Assembly: GCF_050947335.1 (NCBI RefSeq)
Contig: NW_027474089.1
Coordinates: forward strand, 1 to 64,000
Direction: 5' to 3'
Source: Megachile rotundata
Lineage: Eukaryota > Arthropoda > Insecta > Hymenoptera > Megachilidae
DNA: 64,000 nt
Below, in pieces: positions 1-12,089 of the stretch. How positions within the stretch are numbered: the stretch's first letter is position 1; every line of letters starts with the position of its first letter. A program made the translations under genes and the position numbers. Under the pieces are notes generated by a model. That model was not told the DNA's origin. It saw only the letters and a list, made by a program, of their open reading frames with translations, and made no database searches.

Positions 1-161
1 ATATGGCTAATAATATGAGTTAGATTAATAATAATAAGAGTAATGAGTATAGTAATCGTCGTCCTATCGATCATATAAGCATAATATGGCTAATAATATG
101 AGTTAGATTGATAATAATAAGAGTAATAAGTATAGTAATTGTCGTCCTATCGGTCATATAA

Positions 162-172
162 CCATAATATGG
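162..172. other. Near-palindrome CCATAATATGG at a monomer junction (example)
   Basis: In the CGGTCATATAACC variant the junction with the next unit reads CCATA-A-TATGG, a perfect 5-bp inverted repeat around one base. It recurs wherever that variant precedes an ATAATATGG unit, for example near 6798, 9707, 30,042 and 40,417. The default junction has the looser CATAT/ATATG pair. Possible protein-binding or cruciform site; function unknown. Confidence 0.6.
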
Positions 173-1159
173 CTAGTAATATGAGTTGGATTGATAACAG
201 TGAGTGTAGTAAGTATAGTAATTGTCGTTCTATCGGTCATATAAGCATAATATGGCTAATAATATGAGTTAGTTTAATAACTGTGAGTGTAATAAGTATA
301 GTAATTGTCCTTATATCGATCATATAAGCATAATATGGCTAATAATATGATTTAGATTGATAATAATAAGAGTAATGAGTATAGTAATTGTCGTCCTATC
401 GATCATATAAGCATAATATGGCTAATAATATGAGTTAGATTGATAATAATAAGAGTAATGAGTATAGTAATTGTCGTCCTATCGATCATGTAAGCATAGT
501 ATGGCTAATAGTATGAGTTAGATTGATAATAATAAGAGTAATGAGTATAGTAATTGTCGTCCTATCGATCATATAAGCATAATATGGCTAATAATATGAG
601 TTAGATTGATATTAATAAGAGTAATAAGTATAGTAATTGTCGTTCTATCGATCATATAAGCACACTATGGCTAATAATATGAGTTAGATTGATAATAATA
701 AGAGTAATGAGTATGGTAATTGTCGTCCTATCGATCATATAAGCATAATATGGCTAATAATATGAGTTAGATTGATAATAATAAGAGTAATAAGTATAGT
801 AATTGTCGTAATATCGATCATATAAGCATAATATGGCTAATGATATGATTTAGATAGATAATAATAAGAGTAATGAGTACAGTAATTGTCGTCCTATCGA
901 TCATATAAGCATAATATGGCTAATAATATGAGTTAGATTGATAATAATAAGAGTAATGAGTATAGTAATTGTCGTCCTATCGATCATGTAAGCATAATAT
1001 GGCTAATAATATGAGTTAGATTGATAATAATAAGAGTAATGAGTATAGTTATTGTCGTCCTATCGATCATATAAGCATAATATGGCTAATAATATGAGTT
1101 AGATTGATAATAATAAGAGTAATGAGTATAGTAGTTGTCGTCCTATCGATCATATAAGC

Positions 1160-1242
1160 ATAATATGGCTAATAATATGAGTTAGATTGATAATAATAAG
1201 AGTAATGAGTATAGTAATTGTCGTCCTATCGATCATATAAGC
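1160..1242 (+). repeat. Reference monomer, exact copy of the commonest domain I type
   Basis: This copy is used here as position 1-83 of the unit. It begins ATAATATGGC and ends ATATAAGC. Internal structure: an 8-bp direct repeat ATAATATG at positions 1-8 and 13-20; a purine-rich TAA/GAT triplet run at about 28-40; a loose 7-bp rhythm GAGTAAT, GAGTATA, GTAATTG at 41-61; CpGs at 63-64 and 71-72; a ClaI-type ATCGAT at 69-74 overlapping GATC at 72-75. CATAT at 75-79 pairs with ATATG at 4-8 of the next copy, leaving a 7-base loop across each monomer junction. On the + strand each frame has a stop (TAA at 11, TGA at 19, TAG at 24), so it cannot be read through. Confidence 0.93.
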
Positions 1243-2610
1243 ATAATATGCCTAATAATATGAGTTAGATTGATAATAATAAGAGTAATAAGTATAGTAA
1301 TTGTCGTTCTATCGATCATATAAGCACAATATGGCTAATAATATGAGTTAGATTGATAATAATAAGAGTAATGAGTATAGTAATTGTCGTCCTATCGATC
1401 ATATAAGCATAATATGGCTATTAATATGAGTTAGATTCATAATAATAAGAGTAATGAGTATAGTAATTGTCGTCCTATCGATCATATAAGCATAATATGG
1501 CTAATAATATGAGTTAGATTGATAATAATAAGAGTAATGAGTATAGTTATTGTCGTCCTATCGATCATATAAGCATAATATGGCTAACAATATGAGTTAG
1601 ATTGATAATAATAAGAGTAATAAGTATAGTAATTGTCGTTCTATCGATCATATAAGCACAATATGGCTAATAATATGAGTTAGATTGATAATAATAAGAG
1701 TAATGAGTATAGTAATTGTCGTCCTATCGATCATATAAGCATAATGTGGCTAATAATATGAGTTAGATTGATAATAATAAGAGTAATAAGTATAGTAATT
1801 GTCGTTCTATCGGTCATATAACCATAATATGGCTAATAATATGAGTTAGATTGATAATAATACGAGTATTGAGTATAGTAATTGTCGTCATATCGATCAT
1901 ATAAGCATAATATGGCTAATAATATGAGTTAGATTGATAATGATAAGAGTAATGAGTATAGTAATTGTCGTCCTATCGATCATATAAGCATAATATGGCT
2001 AATAATATGAGTTAGATTGATAATAATAAGAGTAATGAGTATAGTAATTGTCGTCCTATCGATCATATAAGCATAATATGGCTAATAATATGAGTTAGAT
2101 TGATAATAATAAGAGTAATAAGTATAGTAATTGTCGTTCTATCGATCATATAAGCACAATATGGATAATAATATGAGTTAGATTGATAATAATAAGAGTA
2201 ATGAGTATAGTAATTGTCGTCCTATCGATCATATAAGCATAATGTGGCTAATAATATGAGTTAGATTGATAATAATAAGAGTAATAAGTGTAGTAATTGT
2301 CGTTCTATCGGTCATATAACCATAATATGGCTAATAATATGAGTTAGATTGATAATAGTACGAGTATTGAGTATAGTAATTGTCGTCATATCGATCATAT
2401 AAGCATAATATGGCTAATAATATGAGCTAGATTGATAATAATAAGAGTAATGAGTATAGTAATTGTCGTCCTATCGATCATATAAGCATAATATGGCTAA
2501 TAATATGAGTTAGATTGATAATAATATGAGTAATGAGTATAGTAATTGTCGTCCTATCGATCATATAAGCATAATATGGCTAATAATATGAGTGAGATTG
2601 ATATTAATAA

Positions 2611-4602
2611 GAGTAATAAGTATAGTAATTGTCGTTCTATCGATCATATAAGCACACTATGGCTAATAATATGAGTTAGATTGATAATAATAAGAGTAAT
2701 GAGTATGGTAATTGTCGTCCTATCGATCATATAAGCATAATATGGCTAATAATATGGGTTAGATTGATAATAATAAGAGTAATAAGTATAGTAATTGTCG
2801 TAATATCGATCATATAAGCATAATATGGCTAATAATATGATTTAGATTGATAATAATAAGAGTAATGAGTACAGTAATTGTCGTCCTATCGATCATATAA
2901 GCATAATATGGCTAATAATATGAGTTAGTTTGATAACTGTGAGTGTAATAAGTATAGTAATTGTCCTTATATCGATCATATAAGCATAATATGGCTAATA
3001 ATATGATTTAGATTGATAATAATAAGAGTAATGAGTATAGTAATTGTCGTCCTATCGATCATATAAGCATAATATGGCTAATAATATGAGTTAGATTGAT
3101 AATAATAAGAGTAATGAGAATAGTAATTGTCGTCCTATCGATCATGTAAGCATAATATGGCTAATAGTATGAGTTAGATTGATAATAATAAGAGTAATGA
3201 GTATAGTAATTGTCGTCCTATCGATCATATAAGCATAATATGGCTAATAATATGAGTTAGATTGATATTAATAAGAGTAATAAGTATAGTAATTGTCGTT
3301 CTATCGATCATATAAGCACACTATGGCTAATAATATGAGTTAGATTGATAATAATAAGAGTAATGAGTATGGTAATTGTCGTCCTATCGATCATATAAGC
3401 ATAATATGGCTAATAATATGAGTTAGATTGATAATAATAAGAGTAATAAGTATAGTAATTGTCGTAATTACGATCATATAAGCATAATATGGCTAATAAT
3501 ATGATTTAGATTGATAATAATAAGAGTAATGAGTATAGTAGTTGTCGTCCTATCGATCATATAAGCATAATATGGCTAATAATATGAGTTAGATTGATAA
3601 TAATAAGAGTAATGAGTATAGTAATTGTCGTCCTATCGATCATATAAGCATAATATGCCTAATAATATGAGTTAGATTGATAATAATAAGAGTAATAAGT
3701 ATAGTAATTGTCGTTCTATCGATCATATAAGCACAATATGGCTAATAATATGAGTTAGATTGATAATAATAAGAGTAATGAGTATAGTAATTGTCGTCCT
3801 ATCGATCATATAAGCATAATATGGCTAATAATATGAGTTAGATTGATAATAATAAGAGTAATGAGTATAGTAATTGTCGTCCTATCGATCATATAAGCAT
3901 AATATGGCTAATAATATGAGTTAGATTGATAATAATAAGAGTAATGAGTATAGTTATTGTCGTCCTATCGATCATATAAGCATAATATGGCTAATAATAT
4001 GAGTTAGATGAATAATAATAAGAGTAATAAGTATAGTAATTGTCGTTCTATCGATCATATAAGCACAATATGGCTAATAATATGAGTTAGATTGATAATA
4101 ATAAGAGTAATGAGTATAGTAATTGTCGTCCTATCGATCATATAAGCATAATGTGGCAAATAATATGAGTTAGATTGATAATAATAAGAGTAATAAGTAT
4201 AGTAGTTGTCGTTCTATCGGTCATATAACCATAATATGGCTAATAATATGAGTTAGATTGATAATAATACGAGTATTGAGTATAGTAATTGTCGTCATAT
4301 CGATCATATGAGCATAATATGGCTAATAATATGAGTTAGATTGATAATGATAAGAGTAATGAGTATAGTAATTGTCGTCCTATCGATCATATAAGCATAA
4401 TATGGCTAATAATATGAGTTAGATTGATAATAATAAGAGTAATGAGTATAGTAATTGTCGTCCTATCGATCATATAAGCATAATATGGCTAATAATATGA
4501 GTTAGATTGATAATAATAAGAGTAATAAGTATAGTAATTGTCGTTCTATCGATCATATAAGCACAATATGGATAATAATATGAGTTAGATTGATAATAAT
4601 GG
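2611..4602 (+). repeat. 24-monomer higher-order repeat (1,992 bp), copy 1
   Basis: Copy 1 of a direct tandem duplication. Diagnostic variants recur exactly 1,992 bp apart: AGCACACT at 2651 and 4643, GTCCTTAT at 2963 and 4955, GTGGCAAATAAT near 4155 and 6147, CATATGAGC near 4307 and 6299. I saw no difference between the copies. Boundaries are uncertain by a few tens of bases because the flanks are themselves repeats. A third, diverged copy lies at about 18.76-21.20 kb. Confidence 0.88.
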
Positions 4603-6594
4603 GAGTAATAAGTATAGTAATTGTCGTTCTATCGATCATATAAGCACACTATGGCTAATAATATGAGTTAGATTGATAATAATAAGAGTAATGAGTATGG
4701 TAATTGTCGTCCTATCGATCATATAAGCATAATATGGCTAATAATATGGGTTAGATTGATAATAATAAGAGTAATAAGTATAGTAATTGTCGTAATATCG
4801 ATCATATAAGCATAATATGGCTAATAATATGATTTAGATTGATAATAATAAGAGTAATGAGTACAGTAATTGTCGTCCTATCGATCATATAAGCATAATA
4901 TGGCTAATAATATGAGTTAGTTTGATAACTGTGAGTGTAATAAGTATAGTAATTGTCCTTATATCGATCATATAAGCATAATATGGCTAATAATATGATT
5001 TAGATTGATAATAATAAGAGTAATGAGTATAGTAATTGTCGTCCTATCGATCATATAAGCATAATATGGCTAATAATATGAGTTAGATTGATAATAATAA
5101 GAGTAATGAGAATAGTAATTGTCGTCCTATCGATCATGTAAGCATAATATGGCTAATAGTATGAGTTAGATTGATAATAATAAGAGTAATGAGTATAGTA
5201 ATTGTCGTCCTATCGATCATATAAGCATAATATGGCTAATAATATGAGTTAGATTGATATTAATAAGAGTAATAAGTATAGTAATTGTCGTTCTATCGAT
5301 CATATAAGCACACTATGGCTAATAATATGAGTTAGATTGATAATAATAAGAGTAATGAGTATGGTAATTGTCGTCCTATCGATCATATAAGCATAATATG
5401 GCTAATAATATGAGTTAGATTGATAATAATAAGAGTAATAAGTATAGTAATTGTCGTAATTACGATCATATAAGCATAATATGGCTAATAATATGATTTA
5501 GATTGATAATAATAAGAGTAATGAGTATAGTAGTTGTCGTCCTATCGATCATATAAGCATAATATGGCTAATAATATGAGTTAGATTGATAATAATAAGA
5601 GTAATGAGTATAGTAATTGTCGTCCTATCGATCATATAAGCATAATATGCCTAATAATATGAGTTAGATTGATAATAATAAGAGTAATAAGTATAGTAAT
5701 TGTCGTTCTATCGATCATATAAGCACAATATGGCTAATAATATGAGTTAGATTGATAATAATAAGAGTAATGAGTATAGTAATTGTCGTCCTATCGATCA
5801 TATAAGCATAATATGGCTAATAATATGAGTTAGATTGATAATAATAAGAGTAATGAGTATAGTAATTGTCGTCCTATCGATCATATAAGCATAATATGGC
5901 TAATAATATGAGTTAGATTGATAATAATAAGAGTAATGAGTATAGTTATTGTCGTCCTATCGATCATATAAGCATAATATGGCTAATAATATGAGTTAGA
6001 TGAATAATAATAAGAGTAATAAGTATAGTAATTGTCGTTCTATCGATCATATAAGCACAATATGGCTAATAATATGAGTTAGATTGATAATAATAAGAGT
6101 AATGAGTATAGTAATTGTCGTCCTATCGATCATATAAGCATAATGTGGCAAATAATATGAGTTAGATTGATAATAATAAGAGTAATAAGTATAGTAGTTG
6201 TCGTTCTATCGGTCATATAACCATAATATGGCTAATAATATGAGTTAGATTGATAATAATACGAGTATTGAGTATAGTAATTGTCGTCATATCGATCATA
6301 TGAGCATAATATGGCTAATAATATGAGTTAGATTGATAATGATAAGAGTAATGAGTATAGTAATTGTCGTCCTATCGATCATATAAGCATAATATGGCTA
6401 ATAATATGAGTTAGATTGATAATAATAAGAGTAATGAGTATAGTAATTGTCGTCCTATCGATCATATAAGCATAATATGGCTAATAATATGAGTTAGATT
6501 GATAATAATAAGAGTAATAAGTATAGTAATTGTCGTTCTATCGATCATATAAGCACAATATGGATAATAATATGAGTTAGATTGATAATAATGG
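4603..6594 (+). repeat. 24-monomer higher-order repeat (1,992 bp), copy 2
   Basis: Copy 2 directly follows copy 1 with the same order of variant monomers and the same private changes (GTGGCAAATAAT, GAGAATAG near 5109, the ATGAATAATAATAAG unit near 5999). It ends where the units turn from the ACACTATGG context to ATAATATGG near 6635. The 24-monomer spacing also links ACACTATGG-start units at monomers 8, 32, 56 and 40, 64, 88, so this period once extended from about 0.6 to 7.4 kb. Confidence 0.88.
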
Positions 6595-7730
6595 GAGTAA
6601 TAAGTATAGTAATTGTCGTTCTATCGATCATATAAGCATAATATGGCTAATAATATGAGTTAGATTGATAATAATAAGAGTAATGAGTATAGTAATTGTC
6701 GTCCTATCGATCATATAAGCATAATATGGCTAATAATATGAGTTAGATTGATAATAATAAGAGTAATAAGCATATTAATTGTCGTTCTATCTGTCATATA
6801 ACCATAATATGGCTAATAATATGAGTTAGATTGATAATAATGAGAGTAGTAAGTATAGTAATTGTCGTTATATCGATCATATAAGCATAATATGGCTAAT
6901 AATATGAGTTAGACTGATAATAGTAAGAGTAATGAGTATAGTAATTGTCGTCCTATCGATCATATAAGCATAATATGGCTAATAATAAGATTTAGATTGA
7001 TAATAATAAGAGTAATGAGTATAGTAATTGTCGTCCTATCGATCATATAAGCATAATATGGCTAATAATATGAGTTAGATTGATAATAATAAGAGTAATG
7101 AGTATAGTAATTGTCGTCCTATCGATCATGTAAGCATAATATGGCTAATAGTATGAGTTAGATTGATAATAATAAGAGTAATGAGTATAGTAATTGTCGT
7201 CCTATCGATCATATAAGCATAATATGGCTAATAATATGAGTTAGATTGATATTAATAAGAGTAATAAGTATAGTAATTGTCGTTCTATCGATCATATAAG
7301 CACACTATGGCTAATAATATGAGTTAGATTGATAATAATAAGAGTAATGAGTATGGTAATTGTCGTCCTATCGATCATATAAGCATAATATGGCTAATAA
7401 TATGAGTTAGATTGATAATAATACGAGTATTGAGTATAGTAATTGTCGTCATATCGATCATATGAGCATAATATGGCTAATAATATGATTTAGATTGATA
7501 ATAATAAGAGTAATGAGTACAGTAATTGTCGTCCTATCGATCATATAAGCATAATATGGCTAATAATATGAGTTAGATTGATAATAATAAGAGTAATGAG
7601 TATAGTAATTGTCGTCCTATCGATCATGTAAGCATAATATGGCTAATAATATGAGTTAGATTGATAATAATAAGAGTAATGAGTATATTTATTGTCGTCC
7701 TATCGATCATATAAGCATAATATGGCTAAT
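6595..7730 (+). repeat. Segment shared with 21,203-22,340 (offset 14,608 bp)
   Basis: This block contains the marker CTGTCATATAACC at 6791, matched at 21,399, and GTATATTTATTG at 7683, matched at 22,291, both 176 monomers apart. One monomer differs: near 7,420 this copy has TACGAGTATTGAG with GTCATATCG, where the other has AAGTGTAG with GTAATATCG and ATTAGC. That looks like replacement of a single unit inside an otherwise colinear block. Confidence 0.78.
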
Positions 7731-8898
7731 AATATGAGTTAGATTGATAATAATAAGAGTAATGAGTATAGTAATTGTCGTCCTATCGATCATATAAGCA
7801 TAATATGGCTAATAATATGAGTTAGATTGATAATAATAAGAGTAATGAGTATAGTAATTGTCGTCCTATCGATCATATAAGCATAATATGCCTAATAATA
7901 TGAGTTAGATTGATAATAATAAGAGTAATAAGTATAGTAATTGTCGTTCTATCGATCATATAAGCACAATATGGCTAATAATATGAGTTAGATTGATAAT
8001 AATAAGAGTAATGAGTATAGTAATTGTCGTCCTATCGATCATATAAGCATAATATGGCTAATAATATGAGTTAGATTGATAATAATAAGAGTAATGAGTA
8101 TAGTAATTGTCGTCCTATCGATCATATAAGCATAATATGGCTAATAATATGAGTTAGATTGATAATAATAAGAGTAATGAGTATAGTTATTGTCGTCCTA
8201 TCGATCATATAAGCATAATATGGCTAATAATATGAGTTAGATTGATAATAATAAGAGTAATAAGTATAGTAATTGTCGTTCTATCGATCATATAAGCATA
8301 ATATGCCTAATAATATGAGTTAGATTGATAATAATAAGAGTAATGAGTATAGTAATTGTCGTCCTATCGATCATATAAGCATAATATGGCTAATAATATG
8401 AGTTCGATTGATAATAATAAGAGTAATGAGTATAGTAATTGTCGTCCTATCGATCATATAAGCATAATATGGCTAATAATATGAGTTAGATTGATAATAA
8501 TAAGAGTAATGAGTATAGTAATTGTCGTCCTATCGATCATATAAGCATAATATGGCTAATAATATGAGTTAGATTGATAATAATAAGAGTAATGAGTATA
8601 GTTATTGTCGTCCTATCGATCATATAAGCATAATATGGCTAATAATATGAGTTAGATTGATAATAATAAGAGTAATAAGTATAGTAATTGTCGTTCTACC
8701 GATCATATAAGCACAATATGGCGAATAATATGAGTTAGATTGATAATAATAAGAGTAATGAGTATAGTAATTGTCGTCCTATCGATCATATAAGCATAAT
8801 ATGGCTAATAATATGAGTTAGATTGATAATAATAAGAGTAATGAGTATAGTAATTGTCGTCCTATCGATCATATAAGCATAATATGGCTAATAATATG
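7465..8898 (+). repeat. 33-monomer offset duplication (2,739 bp), left copy
   Basis: Matches 10,204-11,637. Anchors 2,739 bp apart: GTATATTTATTG at 7683 and 10,422; ATATGCCTAAT at 8301 and 11,040; CGTTCTACCG at 8692 and 11,431. The copies differ by a few substitutions (GTTCGATTG near 8,402 here; TAGTAGTTG near 10,510 in the other). The flanks differ on both sides. Confidence 0.8.
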
Positions 8899-10203
8899 AG
8901 TTGGATTGATAACAGTGAGTGTAATAAGTATAGTAATTGTCGTTATATCGATCATATAAGCATAATATGCCTAATAATATGAGTTAGATTGATAATAATA
9001 AGAGTAATGAGTATAGTAATTGTCGTCCTATCGATCATATAAGCATAATATGGCTAATAATATGAGTTAGATTGATAATAATAAGAGTAATGAGTATAGT
9101 AATTGTCGTCCTATCGATCATATAAGCATAATATGGCTAATAATATGAGTTAGATTGATAATAATAAGAGTAATGAGTATAGTAATTGTCGTCCTATCGA
9201 TCATGTAAGCATAATATGGCTAATAGTATGAGTTAGATTGATAATAATAAGAGCAATGAGTATAGTAATTGTCGTCCTATCGATCATATAAGCATAATAT
9301 GCCTAATAATATGAGTTAGATTGATAATAATAAGAGTAATATGTATAGTAATTGTCGTTCTATCGATCATATAAGCACAATATGGCTAATAATATGAGTT
9401 AGATTGATAATAATAAGAGTAATGAGTATAGTTATTGTCGTCCTATCGATCATATAAGCATGATATGGCTAACAATATGAGTTAGATTGATAATAATAAG
9501 AGTAATAAGTATAGTAATTGTCGTTCTATCGATCATATAAGCACAATATGGCTAATAATATGAGTTAGATTGATAATAATAAGAGTAATGAGTATAGTAA
9601 TTGTCGTCCTATCGATCATATAAGCATAATGTGGCTAATAATATGAGTTAGATTGATAATAATAAGAGTAATAAGTATAGTAATTGTCGTTCTATCGGTC
9701 ATATAACCATAATATGGCTAATAATATGAGTTAGATTGATAATAATACGAGTATTGAGTATAGTAATTGTCGTCATATCGATCATATAAGCATAATATGG
9801 CTAATAATATGAGTTAGATTGATAATGATAAGAGTAATGAGTATAGTAATTGTCGTCCTATCGATCATATAAGCATAATATGGCTAATAATATGAGTTAG
9901 ATTGATAATAATAAGAGTAATGAGTATAGTAATTGTCGTCCTATCGATCATATAAGCATAATATGGCTAATAATATGAGTTAGATTGATAATAATAAGAG
10001 TAATAAGTATAGTAATTGTCGTTCTATCGATCATATAAGCACAATATGGATAATAATATGAGTTAGATTGATAATAATGGGAGTATTGAGTATAGTAATT
10101 GTCGTCATATCGATCATATAAGCATAATATGGCTAATAATATGAGTTAGATTGATAATAATAAGAGTAATAAGTGTAGTAATTGTCGTAATATCGATCAT
10201 ATT

Positions 10204-11637
10204 AGCATAATATGGCTAATAATATGATTTAGATTGATAATAATAAGAGTAATGAGTACAGTAATTGTCGTCCTATCGATCATATAAGCATAATATGGCT
10301 AATAATATGAGTTAGATTGATAATAATAAGAGTAATGAGTATAGTAATTGTCGTCCTATCGATCATGTAAGCATAATATGGCTAATAATATGAGTTAGAT
10401 TGATAATAATAAGAGTAATGAGTATATTTATTGTCGTCCTATCGATCATATAAGCATAATATGGCTAATAATATGAGTTAGATTGATAATAATAAGAGTA
10501 ATGAGTATAGTAGTTGTCGTCCTATCGATCATATAAGCATAATATGGCTAATAATATGAGTTAGATTGATAATAATAAGAGTAATGAGTATAGTAATTGT
10601 CGTCCTATCGATCATATAAGCATAATATGCCTAATAATATGAGTTAGATTGATAATAATAAGAGTAATAAGTATAGTAATTGTCGTTCTATCGATCATAT
10701 AAGCACAATATGGCTAATAATATGAGTTAGATTGATAATAATAAGAGTAATGAGTATAGTAATTGTCGTCCTATCGATCATATAAGCATAATATGGCTAA
10801 TAATATGAGTTAGATTGATAATAATAAGAGTAATGAGTATAGTAATTGTCGTCCTATCGATCATATAAGCATAATATGGCTAATAATATGAGTTAGATTG
10901 ATAATAATAAGAGTAATGAGTATAGTTATTGTCGTCCTATCGATCATATAAGCATAATATGGCTAATAATATGAGTTAGATTGATAATAATAAGAGTAAT
11001 AAGTATAGTAATTGTCGTTCTATCGATCATATAAGCATAATATGCCTAATAATATGAGTTAGATTGATAATAATAAGAGTAATGAGTATAGTAATTGTCG
11101 TCCTATCGATCATATAAGCATAATATGGCTAATAATATGAGTTAGATTGATAATAATAAGAGTAATGAGTATAGTAATTGTCGTCCTATCGATCATATAA
11201 GCATAATATGGCTAATAATATGAGTTAGATTGATAATAATAAGAGTAATGAGTATAGTAATTGTCGTCCTATCGATCATATAAGCATAATATGGCTAATA
11301 ATATGAGTTAGATTGATAATAATAAGAGTAATGAGTATAGTTATTGTCGTCCTATCGATCATATAAGCATAATATGGCTAATAATATGAGTTAGATTGAT
11401 AATAATAAGAGTAATAAGTATAGTAATTGTCGTTCTACCGATCATATAAGCACAATATGGCTAATAATATGAGTTAGATTGATAATAATAAGAGTAATGA
11501 GTATAGTAATTGTCGTCCTATCGATCATATAAGCATAATATGGCTAATAATATGAGTTAGATTGATAATAATAAGAGTAATGAGTATAGTAATTGTCGTC
11601 CTATCGATCATATAAGCATAATATGGCTAATAATATG
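10204..11637 (+). repeat. 33-monomer offset duplication (2,739 bp), right copy
   Basis: Right copy of the 7,465-8,898 block. To its left is the GGGAGTATTGAG and ATTAGC context near 10,080-10,204, which is shared instead with about 15,142-15,270. The breakpoints of different duplications abut here, giving a patchwork. Confidence 0.8.
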
Positions 11638-12089
11638 AGTTAGATTGATAATAATAAGAGTAATGAGTATAGTTATTGTCGTCCTATCGATCATATAAGC
11701 ATAATATGGCTAATAATATGAGTTAGATTGATAATAATAAGAGTAATAAGTATAGTAATTGTCGTTCTATCGATCATATAAGCACAATATGGCTAATAAT
11801 ATGAGTTAGATTGATAATAATAAGAGTAATGAGTATAGTAATTGTCGTCCTATCGATCATATAAGCATAATATGGCTAATAATATGAGTTAGATTGATAA
11901 TAATAAGAGTAATAAGTATAGTAATTGTCGTTCTATCGGTCATATAACCATAATATGGCTAGTAATATGAGTTGGATTGATAACAGTGAGTGTAATAAGT
12001 ATAGTAATTGTCGTTATATCGATCATATAAGCATAATATGCCTAATAATATGAGTTAGATTGATAATAATAAGAGTAATGAGTATAGTA

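Noticed and set aside
1219..1233. CENP-B box in the GTCGTCCTATCG segment
   Set aside because: The spacing of TCG, A and CG resembles the NTTCGNNNNANNCGGGN core, but one base between A and CG is missing and the GGG is absent. Not a match.
1234..1242. TATA box or bacterial -10 promoter at CATATAAGC
   Set aside because: It occurs in nearly every unit as part of the AT-rich consensus, with no initiator, downstream gene or partner element.
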